This document shows positions 31,284 through 42,042 of a stretch of DNA of 64,000 nt, piece by piece; the stretch's first letter is position 1; each line of letters opens with the position of its first letter. A program made the position numbers and the translations under genes. Where the stretch lies: positions 62,001 through 126,000 of the forward strand of contig JALMQS010000318.1 of NCBI GenBank assembly GCA_024734495.1. Direction: 5' to 3'. The notes beneath the pieces are model-generated. The model did no database searches, had not been told where the DNA came from, and saw only the letters and a list, made by a program, of their open reading frames with translations. The DNA is from Forficula auricularia. Its lineage: Eukaryota > Arthropoda > Insecta > Dermaptera > Forficulidae.

Positions 31284-31872
31284 AATCTCAAAAAAAAACA
31301 CTTGTGTAAAAAAAGGCCAAGTTCGATTAATAAAATCCGTTTGCCAAAAAAAGTAGTGAGATCTAATGTGCTGCCAAGTTCAACATCATCAATTTATTAA
31401 ATGAGTCGAGAATATATTAGTAACTTCAATTAAAACGCATGTTTTTCATTTCACATGTCCCTCTATATTTTTGTATTGATTTCACATTTTTAGTTGAAAT
31501 TATTTTCATAAAACTTGGCTTTTACGCATTAAATTATTATTATTATTGTTTGATAGGGCCTCCACCACACCCCTCTTATTAAGATCCCATGATATGGTAA
31601 CTAGTAATTCGTGACATACATAATAATGCGTAAAAGCCAAGTTTTATGAAAACAATTTCAACCAAAAATGTGAAATCAATAAAAAACATAGAGGGACATG
31701 TGAAATGAAAAACATGCGTTCCAATTGAAGTTACTAATATATTCTCGACTCATTTAATAAATTGATGATGTTGAACTTGGCAGCACATTAGATCTCACTA
31801 CTTTTTTGGCAAATGGATTTTATTAATCGAACTTGGCCTTTTTTTTACACAAGTGTTTTTTTTTTGAGATTT
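31284..31872. mobile_element. foldback element with 249-bp arms
   Basis: Arms 31284-31532 and 31624-31872 are equal in length and close to identical in complement; the outer end reads AATCTCAAAAAAAAACACTT. The 91-bp loop contains an ATT run and GGGCCTCCACCACACCCC. No coding sequence and no obvious target duplication. An old relative is at 245-505. Confidence 0.85.
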
Positions 31873-31894
31873 CACTTCTTTTGTAAGTTGGATT

Positions 31895-32330
31895 TATCCT
31901 ATAAATTTAACCCCTTCATTCGGGCCCTGAAGAAGGAAAAGTTTCGATTTTTCAATTTCGTCCTTTATTAATGTGTCAAGCTTTACCAGTATGCCAAATT
32001 TCAGTATTCTAGATTCATTGAATTTTTAGTTTATGTTAATTAAGCCTATAACTTTCACCCCTTCATTTCGGGCCTTGAAGAAGGAAAAGTTTCGATTTTT
32101 CAATTTCCTCCTTTTGTAATGTGTTAAGCTATACCAGTATGACAAATTTCAGCATTCTAGGTACATTGAATTTTTAGTATATGTTAATTAAGTCTATAAC
32201 TTTCACCCCTTCATTTTAGGTCATGAAGAAGGGAAAGTTTCAATTTTTGGATTTTTCCCATTAATTGTACCCCAAACTCTACCTGCCTGCCAAATTTCAG
32301 CATTCTAGGGTTAGCGGAAGTACTCTAGAA
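31895..32330. repeat. about 146-bp tandem repeat, three units
   Basis: Landmark CCCCTTCATT...GAAGAAGG...AAGTTTC recurs near 31912, 32057 and 32203, each followed by CCAAATTTCAGCATTCTAG or a close variant. Units are 85-90 percent alike by eye. Confidence 0.75.
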
Positions 32331-32610
32331 TTTTGATGAGTGAGTGAGTCAGTCAGTGACGAAAAAGCCTATCTTTGGCTTCTTGTAACTTGGATGGTAT
32401 AAACAGTAGAAATATGAAATTTTGTAATTTAGTTAAGCTTATGGACCAGTATTCTGGAAAAAAATTTCAGCCATGTAGAGGTTTCCATTTCGAAGTTACA
32501 GAGGCGTCAAAATGGCCTGAGTTGATTCCTGTAAAGGGTAGTCTGGCAGTGCATACATCCCCGCTCGAAACGAACTTGGCTGGGGCACTGCCGTGCCCCC
32601 AGATATTAAA
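32331..32610. repeat. tail of the tandem-repeat element with a GC hairpin
   Basis: Follows the array directly: a GAGTGAGTCAGTCAGTGACG word, then mixed sequence, then a strong hairpin GGGGCAC-TGCC-GTGCCCC at 32582-32599. A terminal hairpin is Helitron-like, but CTRR is absent after it. The open frame at 32375-32677 crosses it and has no recognised domain. Confidence 0.45.
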
Positions 32611-33290
32611 ATTTTTTGAAGTAATAATTGTTTTTATGTTTTTTCTTCGTGTCTCGTGCTTCATTTTTATTCGTTAAGATGTCACCAACAAGAAGAAAAA
32701 TAAACAAAAATTTAATATTATTATATTAATCTACTATTGTCGTATTGCTTTTCCATGGAGGCGTTTGACGATATAATAGATGTAAAAATATGTCTGTTAT
32801 TTATTTATTTATTTCATTTTTCATGTTATATGTAGGTACTTAATTGTGTATTTAGCCGATACAGAATTATAAAAATTATTAAAAAAATTGTACGGATTTG
32901 ATATTTGTAACATAATAACATACAGGTTACAAACAGCGGAGGGCAGAAGGTCGTGAAACATTTTTTTCATATTAAGGGGATCGCGTCATGAAAAAGGTTT
33001 AAAAGACTGATCTAATGATTTCCAAAATAATTCCACATAATTCCAAAGACGGAAATTTTTAAAGATCTTAAGTGACCTCTTAAAATTATTTTATTGAGTT
33101 AATTTTTGAAAAGTATTTTAAAAACATGTTTAATTAATATATTTTCATGCGAGATCAAAAATAAAAACATATTCATTTTTTATTTTTTTTTTTTGGGCCA
33201 CCCTAATGTATATTTATTTATATTACAAAATGATTTGTTTTACTTATGCGGCGGGGTGAAGAAGAATAAGATAGGTGAACAAATCAGTTG
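32611..33290. other. AT-rich spacer
   Basis: No gene found. 32940-33000 contains a phrase (GGGGATCGCGTCATGAAAAA) resembling hAT subterminal sequence, but the end is not clear. Confidence 0.3.
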
Positions 33291-33358
33291 CTCAAAGCCC
33301 CCATCTCAGTCACTGAACTCGCCCCCTCATAAAAAATCTATACCTACCTAGGCCACTG
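33291..33358 (-). repeat. solo hAT-like terminus
   Basis: Minus strand begins CAGTGGCCTAGGTAGGTATA and continues into a G-rich subterminal region, as in the hAT element at 15444. The other end was not found. Confidence 0.45.
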
Positions 33359-33821
33359 ACTAGAGTCATGTTATTAAAACTATCCGAAATTTGGATGTCG
33401 AGGTGGATGGTTGGTGCATGTGAAGGGGGTGGCAGGGGGTTGCGGGGGGGCGTAGGGTCGAAGGACGCCACTTTGGCGCCACTACGACCCCGTTGAATAA
33501 TGGACCCGCGGTTTCAGAGAATTCCCACTGCGTGTCTCACTTTGTCGGCCAATATAAACATTTTATTTACAGAATAAAGAAACAGAATATATATATATAG
33601 GATTGAGCAGAGGATCTTTTGTTATGTTCTGAACAATCTAGTCTAATTATCTTCCTTTCGGCATGCTTGGCAATCACGAAAGAAGAGTTAAACGAATTGA
33701 CTTCAGTCCCGTCTCGAGCTTTTGCTTTCTCTTTCTATAAAATAAATAAATACCGAGTTAATAACTTGCAAGTCGATATTTTTGCAGATCTTTAAGTTTT
33801 AAGATCACCGAACTCCAGAAA
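33359..33821. other. spacer, no gene identified
   Basis: A G-rich stretch (33420-33460) and a short TA microsatellite (33588-33598) occur; nothing else is recognised. Confidence 0.3.
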
Positions 33822-34680
33822 ATGATTTTTACTTTACCCTACAGGGTATGGTCATATTGTAATCATGCATGAAAAAAGTGTTTTTTTTTTTTGCTTTTTT
33901 TCGAAATATCTCAAAAACGGCTAAAACTATTTTGATTAAATAATTGAGCGAAACCATGGCATTTCTGTCTACAAAAAAGCGCTTAAAAGTGAACATCGGA
34001 AAAATTACATTTTTCGAGATAATAACTGTTTTGTAAAAATGTCTGTTAGTACGTTAGTTAGTTTGTGCGTTTGTGCGTTCGTTACAAAATTTTTGTTGAC
34101 GAACTAGCTCAAAAATAAGTGTAAATATCAAAACCAAATTTCACACGTAGTTTTGGTGCATTGACATTAAGAGCTGATTAGATTTTGGTGAATATTGACC
34201 CAAAATTCAGGGGGGGGGGCGGATTAACATTTAAAATTATAATATTTTCAAACTAAAACGAGACCGATTTCAATATTTTCGCCATGCTTCTTCGCATTGG
34301 ATAAAGTAAAAACAAGAATAATGAAATACTGTATATGTACTAAAAGATGAGCCTATAATAACGAAAAATCTAGACCATTTGAGTAATCTCAAACAAATTT
34401 TGTATACGTTACATAATCAGTGGGCCCCTAGAAGACTAAAAATACAAAAACAAACCAAACGAAATGGGAGGAGGTGTAGGACCAAAAAATGAAAATCTTG
34501 GCCATTGGACCAAACTCAACCAAATTTTGTATACACAATCAGTGGGCTACCAGTAGACTAAAATGTAAAAACTAATCCCCCTACATGATTATAAATAATT
34601 TTATTAAATATTAAATATATGAGAGGGGCCAGGGTATAGGGTAAAGTCAAGTGGATGGCCACATCAGAACGTGCCAATTT
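33822..34680 (+). mobile_element. Y-family repeat, long copy
   Basis: Starts TTTTTACTTTACCCTACAGG, has all Y blocks, then a tail with about 110-bp tandem units (AACCAAATTTTGTATAC...AGTGGGC.. near 34390 and 34520), ending GTCAAGTGGATGGCCACATC. It is followed at once by another Y start at 34681. A TTGGATAAAGTAAAAA word at 34297-34312 is like the Z end, suggesting that Y and Z share termini. Confidence 0.65.
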
Positions 34681-34965
34681 TTACTTTACCATATACATGG
34701 TATGGTGAAGTAGGTATTATAAAGATGTATAAAAAAGTGGGGTTTTTAGTTTCGTTTTTTCGAAATATCTCAAAACCGGCTAAAACTATTTTGTTTAAAA
34801 AAATTGAGCAAAAATATGTGTTTTGCTCTACTAAAAAACTCTAATGAATGAAGATCGAAAAATGGTATATTACAAGATATTAATGATTTTGTCAAAATGT
34901 CGGTTAGTTAGGACATTACTGAATTTTGTGTAGGCTCTAGCTCAAAAACTAGTTTTAAAAGACTT
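34681..34965 (+). mobile_element. Y-family repeat, truncated tandem copy
   Basis: Begins TTTTTACTTTACCATATACA directly after the preceding Y and runs to the GCTCAAAAACTAG block before breaking off. Confidence 0.65.
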
Positions 34966-35093
34966 TATTATTTAATAATTTTTTTATATTAAATTTTCTT
35001 TTTCTTTAATTTAAGCAGATTACTCACGAGTAATGCATTATCAAAATTAAATTTTCTGTCTATTATAAACATATGTAAAGTGTAAAAATTAAG

Positions 35094-35330
35094 GGTCCGT
35101 CCATAAATTACGTCACATAGTAAGGGAGAGCGGGCATCTCAGATTTGTGACAAAATGTGACAGGGAAGCCTGGAGATCTTAAAAATTATGATGTCAAAAA
35201 AGTCAAATTAAAAAATTATAGGGTGTAAAAGATATAATGTGACGTCACAATACAGGCAGAACTTAATGAAAATGTGACACGGGGAGGAGGGAGGGAGGTG
35301 GGGGGGTCTAATAATCTTTAAAGCTCCATT
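35094..35330. mobile_element. partial copy of the CCGTCCATAAATTACGTCAC element
   Basis: Starts GGGTCCGTCCATAAATTACG; the right half is the complement of 17620-17710 (TGACGTCACAATAC, then CTTAATGAAAATGTGACA). The right terminus is missing beyond GGGGGGGTCT. Confidence 0.65.
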
Positions 35331-35396
35331 TAAAAATAATGAATACTTTAATATGAAAGATATTAATTTGCCGATGGTAATAGATTCAAATTTACT

Positions 35397-35826
35397 AGAA
35401 AATCATAGATCAAAGATGGTGTCATCTATTAATTCCGATGGAGTGGAATATTTTTAATTATATGTCATTCATATTAAATTAGGAAAAGTCATTCCATTGC
35501 CCTTCGAATTTTGAATTTCTTCAAAATTCGAAACACTCAACCACCTTTATTTAAATTATATGGCATGGCTATATGTTTAAATTTAGAATCACTATATCGC
35601 GAAATTTTACAAATTAAGATAACAATCTTTGAGTAAAATATTTTACGCGTTTGCATATGTCAGAGAGGTTCGTATCCCGCAGGTGAGCCAGGTGGCCCGG
35701 ATTGCTGTTACTGGCACTCGGGTTCGATTCCCGAGGGGGTGAAAAACAACCCCTCTGACATATAATTAAAAATATTCCACTCCATCGGAATTAATAGATG
35801 ACACCATCTTTGATCTATGATTTTCT
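35397..35826. mobile_element. foldback with a tRNA-like tip
   Basis: Arms 35397-35466 and 35754-35826 are almost exact complements (AAATCATAGATCAAAGATGG). Near the inner end of the right arm, 35683-35740 has a perfect T-arm-like CTCGGGTTCGATTCCCGAG, and TGTCAGAGAGG/CCCCTCTGACA bracket that part. An AATGAATACTTT word flanks both sides at 35337 and 35827. It looks like a foldback built around a tRNA or SINE fragment. Confidence 0.6.
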
Positions 35827-36743
35827 AATGAATACTTTGCAGTTGCGCTAAATTAAGTTACTACGAAACCAGTGTAAGAAAATTTTACTACAACCAAAAT
35901 ATAAAAGGTTGACTACCCCTGATTTAAACGTAATAATTCACAACATTTAAGGAAAGCGGTGTTTGTTTATAGTGAAACATATTAAACACAGGAGTTTTTA
36001 AAAACACCACTACAACCCTTTAAAAATTCCTGTGTAATAATTCACCGGAACTGTAAACAGCATAGCTACCGAGTTTTGAAAAAGTATTTCATTTTCGGAT
36101 TTAATTAATTTATGAATGGTAATTGAAGAAAGGGATCGTATTCTTGACACGGATTTCGAGGAAATAAAGTAAATTTGTTCTGGAAAGAAGCCGGGGCCTC
36201 TGGCTTGGCGCAAAGAGGGTGTGGAGGAACATGACAGCAACTTGTTACACCACGCCACGCCAACCCAGGATAGGCCAGGCACTCACGCTTCTCTATTCTA
36301 GGCCGATTAAATGAACAGATAGCCAGATACCAGAACAGAGGCCAACTAAATGGACATCGACCCTTCTATAAATATCAACGCCTTTTTATTACGGAGAGAG
36401 GAAGCTAAGCTTTAAAGTCAATTGAATACAAATCACAAGATAACATAGATATTTGGATAGACGTTTTTTATAATTTTTTGTCCTAGCTATAAAACAAAAC
36501 AACAAAACAAATTTATCTATATCCATTCAAGTAATTGAACTCGTGAAAAATATCAGATGTAATATTTCTAATTAAAAGAACAAATAAATCTATACTATAC
36601 AGGGTGTCCGTATCACAAATCACAACATGAACAGGAGATAGGGCAGTTTATGACGGCCCAGAACCTATTTTTTTTTTTGAAAATGGTAACAATTGCTATC
36701 TTTCCCTAAATAATGAGATGCTGTGGCTACAAATTATCATATT
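35827..36743. other. spacer with one PLE-associated block
   Basis: 35949-35980 (GCGGTGTTTGTTTATAGTGA) matches the block before the 48.8-kb PLE foldback, with an inverted echo ACACCACTACAACCC near 36004. The open frame at 36010-36282 shows no recognised domain. The rest is unassigned. Confidence 0.4.
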
Positions 36744-37205
36744 ATACAAGGTCACCCATATCTTTTTGACGATTTCAATCTTAAATAAAATCTTTTACAA
36801 ACGCGGGAGAGAAACGTTGGTGCACTAAATTGGTAGCGTAAAAGTGGAAATTTCGTTTTATATAGGATAGCAGAACCATGGATCATTTCAAGAAGGAAGA
36901 ACGTGCGTTCGCCGTAGAGTGCCATTTTCGTTGTGGTGAATCTGTGAAATGCGTGGAACGTGAGTTTCCAAAATGTTTTGCGATTCCACCTCGAGAAGGT
37001 ATTCCGCAACGTGCAACGATATTATTGCACTCTAAGGCGAACCCAAGTTCTTCCTTCTTGAAATGATCCATGCTTTTGCTATCCTATACAAAACGAAATC
37101 TCCACTTTTACGCTACCGATACAGCGCGTCACTGTTTCTCTCCCGGTTTTTTAACATATTTTATTTAAGATTGAAATCGTCAACAAGATATGGGTCATCC
37201 TATTG
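36744..37205. mobile_element. palindromic Tc1/mariner-like remnant
   Basis: Ends AAGGTCACCCATATCTTTTT and its complement (GATATGGGTCATCCT) enclose two arms (36744-36935 and about 37010-37205). Each arm carries the start of the same reading frame: plus from 36878 and minus from 37071, both MDHFKKEE. The plus frame continues FRCGESVKCVEREFPKCF, the pattern of the DUF4817/helix-turn-helix start found in many insect transposase-like genes. The remainder of that gene is missing. A further end fragment is at 45965-46045. Confidence 0.65.
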
Positions 37206-37659
37206 TCGAGGTGCGGATTTTGGGTGCTTCAGATTCCACCGCTGCACCACCACTGTTGAGGTGCGGAATTTGGGCTTAGGGGTTGTTTACTTTAATAGCT
37301 GCCACCACGGATGTGGTGAAATGATTTAGTTAATTTATGAAGAATATTTAATTAATGGTAAAAGATAAAAGATATTTTACAACGTTGCAAGCCTTTAGCT
37401 GCTTAATTACAAGTATTGTTTAACATTTACAAGTTTAAATGAAGGTACTCGTTTTGAGTAACAGGGGAGAGTGTCCTTTCTATTCAAACACCCTCCGTAT
37501 TTATATTCGTTTAATTTTCAAAATATGTGCTTAAATAAGTATTATTATTCATATTCAGGTATTATTTTGCTGATACAATCTTAACCTGAGTCTGTTTGCA
37601 AAAACATCTCTAATTAGTCTGATTAAAATATTCAAATGATAATTTTTAGAATTCTTTCT
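37206..37659. other. spacer, nothing recognised
   Basis: GAGGTGCGGA(A/T)TTTGGG occurs twice (37209 and 37258), a small local duplication. No gene is seen. Confidence 0.3.
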
Positions 37660-39180
37660 TTTTACTTTATCCAATGCAAAGCATGGGTAAAGTATTGTAA
37701 TCGCTCTTGGGGCAAGCGTGGCTTCAAAGGGTCCTCAGGTAAAGACTACGGAACCCATGGACTCAATTAAAGTCACAAATTGTAGTATTCAATTAGGATG
37801 AATTTTAGCACGTGACGGTTTTGCCAAAAATTACAAGGGGTCTCGTCGAGAGGTCAAAAAGTGCGATTTTTTCTTTTAGTGCGTGCGGATGGATGTATGT
37901 ATGGATGTATGTATGGATGTATGTATGGATGTATGTATGTATGGATGTATGTATGTTATCGCTTTTTTGGTCCACGATTTTTTCCACACCGTTGCACCGA
38001 TTGAAATGAAATTGAAAACCTACCATTAGTTTAACAAAATAAAGCGCTGATTAGTTTTTGGTACATATCGGCCCACAAACATTAGTACTTTATTTTAGTA
38101 CTTTTTTAGTTTTTTCTAAATATCTTGAAAATGACTTAACCAATTTTGATGAAATTTAATATCCTAATTAAGTATCTTGGGGACCACAAAAAAGGTTAAA
38201 TAAAGTTTTTAGTAAAATTATATTTTAAAGTACTTTACTCTAGAGTAAGATGGTACTTTTTTTAATTTTTTAATTCTTTAAAATTTATTCATTTGAAAGT
38301 TTTAATATAGCTCATTTAGCCTTGCTTAAGTAAGAATGGATAGGCTTCTCTCTGTAAAATGCTAAAAATTTGGGAGGAATTTTTATGAGTAACCATAGCA
38401 ACTGCGTTGTTTTCTTATCCGTTACCTTTGCTGAAGACAGAGAAATCGATTTTAAACCAAAAATAGCGATTGATTCTCATCTAGTACTTGATGAATAATC
38501 ATTCTATATTGGATTTTTGACGTTTCGGTTTTTATTAGTAACCATTGCTGAAGACATAGAGAAATCGACTTTAAACCAAAAATAGCGATTGATTCTCATC
38601 TAGTACTTGAGGAATAATCATTCTATATTGGATTTTTTGACGTTTCGGCTTTTTATTAGTAACCAACTCAAGCTTGAGTTGTTTACCAAAAAAGAATTTA
38701 GTCTTTTGATTTTAAGTCGATTCTTCCACGTTTTCAGTAGAGGTTTCCATTAATAGTCAAAACATCAAAAATGGAATGCAATAAGGTTATTCCTCTAGTA
38801 TTAGATAAGAATCGATCGTTATTTTTGATTTTAAGTCGATTCCTCCATGTCTTCAGCAATGGTTACCAATAATAATCGAAACGTCAAATACCTAATGTAG
38901 AATTGTTATTCCTCAAGTATTAGATGAGAATCAATCGCTATTTTTGATTTTAAGTCGATTCCTCTATGTCTTCAGCAATGGTTACCAATAAAAACCGAAA
39001 CGTCAAAAATCCAATGTAGAATGGTTATTCCTCGACTCTTAAATGAGAATTATTTTTGAATTAATGTCAATATGAACTACAAATTGCAAGTGATATCTGA
39101 TTAATAATAAAGGAACAAACATATTAATATTTCAAATGAATTTGGATAAAGTTTAGCAACGATCCGTTGCAGTTTATTTA
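37660..39180 (+). mobile_element. Z element with tandem array
   Basis: Starts TTTTACTTTATCCAATGCAA, has an ATGT/ATGG microsatellite (37885-37950), about 119-bp units in two directions meeting at CTCAAGCTTGAG (38664-38675), and ends with the GCAACGATCCGTTGC hairpin and AGTTTATTT. Open frames through the microsatellite are not genes. Confidence 0.72.
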
Positions 39181-39870
39181 ATAAAATGATTATTCATATA
39201 AAATACGATATTATATTGAAATCACGAGCTTTAGAAATTGATTAAATTACTCTTTTAGTAATTTAACTATTAAAATACAGCATACTAATTTATAGACAAA
39301 ATATTATATCTATTCAAATATTATGCTCTGTCGGATTTCACAACACTATATTATTCTAATTTTTGTTACGCAATCCTGAATAATCCTGCTATTAATAGCC
39401 AAAGATTAGTTGAATCAAGATAGGACATAATTGATTAAGATATTAAATATACAAACACTCTCAAAATATGTTTTTAAATTAGCTAATTTTGCCAAAAAAA
39501 ATACAATAATGTTTTTCTAAAGAAGTATGTACAAAGTGCTACACCATTTTGAAATCTTGAAAAAATGGGATAATTTTTTAAATAACTTGCTATGCTATAA
39601 TCTACTAAACTTTTTTTACATTAAAGATGACTCAAAGTTAGCTGATCAAAATTTTTTAAAACATAAGTCCGGCAAAAATATAGTACTTATGGTTTTATTT
39701 TGATTGAAATTAGAATAATAAAATATGTACTTTACGTATATTATTGTAAAAAAAACTTCGAAATTGCCCGTTGGATGCCAATTTAGCACCAGTAATAAAT
39801 TTTGACTCCTTTTTCCATTTTTGATACAGAATTCTACCTCTCGCTGACCAATCAGAGAGAGTTTAGAGTT
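39181..39870. other. AT-rich spacer
   Basis: No repeat boundary or gene is visible. Confidence 0.3.
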
Positions 39871-40020
39871 CAGAGAGAAGAGAGAAATAAAGCCTGTTGT
39901 GAAGAAAACATTAATATATTATTAATTGTTTGAGCCCTGAGGAAGTCAACAAAGTTGACGAAACGTTGTCAAAAAATAAAAATTATTTGCATAAGCTATT
40001 GTCCTTATTTCCCTACAACA
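39871..40020 (+). mobile_element. solo PLE terminal repeat, ACGT type
   Basis: Contains a hammerhead followed by a downstream block ending ATTGTCCTTATTTCCC. No inverted partner is nearby. Stem II differs completely in sequence from the other copies, so it represents a further PLE lineage. Confidence 0.6.
39937..39967 (+). ncRNA. hammerhead ribozyme, intact core
   Basis: CTGAGGA, stem II GTCAAC/GTTGAC (six perfect pairs, AAA loop), GAAA, ACGT, T17. The strongest stem II in the window. Confidence 0.72.
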
Positions 40021-40046
40021 ACTTATTAATTATTAATATAAATTAA

Positions 40047-40140
40047 TTGAAAAGTTTTTGTTTTATCGAGAGTAGCAGAGTTGTTGATTCACAAAGAGAA
40101 ACAAAGAGGTTGTCCTCTGCTTGATGCAAATAAACATACC
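40047..40140 (+). mobile_element. PLE-like fragment, half of the 6.0-kb foldback
   Basis: Matches 5980-6075 nearly base for base (GAGTAGCAGAGTTGTTGATT, then CCTCTGCTTGATGCAAATAA) and stops before the second arm. Confidence 0.65.
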
Positions 40141-41085
40141 TTTCTTTGAAAGGCAAAAATTGAATTATCAAATAGCAATTTACTTAAAATGTTTTCTGTC
40201 TTACACCACTTCAACATATAACATTAACGAAAATTTTGAAATTTTATTTGAAATTCTAAACTTATTGGATAAATGCGGGGTTTAAATTGACTTTAATTTT
40301 TTATATGCTTTCTCCAAATTTGAGAAAGATATTGAGAAAAACGAAGGACCGGGTTTATATCTATTGTTTAGCTTAACAACGAGGTTGTAAGGCTCGCAGC
40401 GAATAGGTTGTAAATCTATTCCACTAAACAATCGATATCAAATTATAGCTTCGATAAGGACGCTAGGTTCTTTACTATATATATAACTGTTCGAAATCCA
40501 AAATTAGTATCTCTAAAGGATGGATGTCTAGGAAAGAAATGAAAGATAAATTTCTCTTTAACAAAAATTATATTTTTTAATGTAAAATAATGAATGTGTT
40601 GATAAAACCAAAAGATAAAATGAAAACAAAGAAAATTAACTTAGATTGTATAAATACGTAGATATATATACACTTTATAACTAAATACTTAAACTTTTAG
40701 ACATATAATATATTTTATTATATGTCTAATTACAAATGAATGGTTTCAGTGGTGGTAAAGGGCAGCCTCTGAATTATCTTGGAGAGATGAATAGGTGTTC
40801 TTTTTGTCTCAGAACCAATGATGAATGCTTTTTGATGTAGGCACCTTGGGTGTGCACACTTTCAATAAATGTAAAAACCTTAATTGAACCTTCAGTAATA
40901 ATAAGAAACAAATACAAGTTGATTATTATTAATTAGAGACCTTTTAATATATATTAGCACAATAAAGAGAAAACGGGTTTACTAACCTTCAGGCCACTTT
41001 TAATGACATGCTTGCTTATTTCAACAAACTAACTTTTATTTAGTTATTAAACTAAATATTTATTGACTATGAAGAAAAATATATT
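40141..41085. other. spacer; includes a weak mitochondrial-tRNA-like hairpin
   Basis: No gene found. At 40358-40435 ATTGTTTAG and CTAAACAAT form an outer stem and ATAGGTTGTAAATCTAT an inner anticodon-arm-like hairpin with GTA in the loop. This is discussed under findings and not claimed as an RNA gene. Confidence 0.3.
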
Positions 41086-41087
41086 TG

Positions 41088-41510
41088 AATTGGCTAAGGG
41101 GCCAGTAAGGGGAAAATAAAAAGTTGAAATAAAAGTCAACTTCTATTTGTTACTTTATTTTGGGCAGACGCAATCGATATTTTAACACGTTTCGAGCGCT
41201 ATACCGCTGCTCTTCATCAGTGCACGTCAACTGGAAAAGATCATTGCATGTTTTAATTTTTTGTTTTAACATTTATAATAAATTTTTAAAGGGTGGAAAT
41301 GAGGATTATATACTACTCATCCAAGTCACAAAAACACGTAAAATCTATTTCCAGCAGACGTTTTACATTAAGAATCATTACACTGGTAAAACAAGTTATT
41401 CCAACAGAACAATCTCAAATACTGTCTTTCGACCTGCCTTCATTATACATACACAGAAGCAATCACACGTATATCTTCACACTTGCCTTACTGGCCCCTT
41501 AGCCAATTCA
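41088..41510. mobile_element. PLE fragment with inverted ends
   Basis: AATTGGCTAAGGGGCCAGTA (41088) is repeated in inverted orientation at 41485-41510. Between them a hammerhead-like core lies on the minus strand. Open frames at 41160 and 41293 lie inside and lack known domains. Confidence 0.55.
41186..41220 (-). ncRNA. hammerhead-like motif, non-cleavable triplet
   Basis: CTGATGA, a GAGC/GCTC-like stem II with an AGCGGTATAGC loop region, GAAA, ACGT, but position 17 is G. A hammerhead needs H at 17, so this copy should be inactive. Confidence 0.5.
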
Positions 41511-41890
41511 ATTTAAATAAAATAGGGCCACCAAACACGGTTCTTTTTAAAATGAAAAATTTAGTCGAATGAATATACCAGCGTAAAAAATGTGGTGCGA
41601 TATTTATTGAGATGTTGACTCGAAGAAATTTGAAATAAGAAGGATGGCAAAATACGATATCAAAAGGAGGTTGAGTTCGAAAAGGATGCATCTTAGGGTG
41701 TTTCTAGGGCACAAAAATCCCTAGCGCCGAGAAACCGAATTGGCGTGGATTTTGAATTTTCTATATGATTACTTATATTTAACCACTAATTATTAAACAA
41801 CTTTGCATTTTCACGAACTTTTCTGTTTGGTCATTTGGAATATAGTTCACTTTAGTATATTGTTTATTTTATTTATATTTACATAGAATC
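41511..41890. other. spacer, nothing recognised
   Basis: No repeat or gene signal; the minus frame at 41488-41691 is not supported. Confidence 0.3.
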
Positions 41891-41903
41891 AATTGTCCAT
41901 TTT

Positions 41904-42030
41904 GGGGGTCAGATAGGCTAGGCGGTAGCGTGACAGCGAGCTAACCAGGGGACCCGGGTTCGAATCCGACTCGAGGCATCCAGCTAAAATCTGACCCCTG
42001 GGGTGAGAGACAAATTTAAAAAAAAAAAAA
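41904..42030 (+). mobile_element. tRNA-derived SINE (family 3), copy 1
   Basis: Head with A box TAGGCTAGGCGGTAGCGTG and B box GGGTTCGAATCC, short body, poly(A) tail. The duplication AATTGTCCATTTT flanks it (41891-41903 and 42030-42042), confirming retrotransposition. Copy 2 is at 46877-47075. Confidence 0.9.
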
Positions 42031-42042
42031 ATTGTCCATTTT

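Noticed and set aside
31905..32120. Hammerhead motifs at CTGAAGAAGG and TTGAAGAAGG in the 146-bp repeat
   Set aside because: No GAAA(C) box follows at the right distance; only the CTGAAGA word is shared.
37805..38026. Frames with IHTYIHTYIHTY and WMYVWMYV
   Set aside because: Microsatellite translations inside a Z element.
41908..41990. tRNA gene
   Set aside because: A and B boxes are present, but a target duplication and poly(A) tail show that it is a SINE; a second copy at 46877 has the same form.
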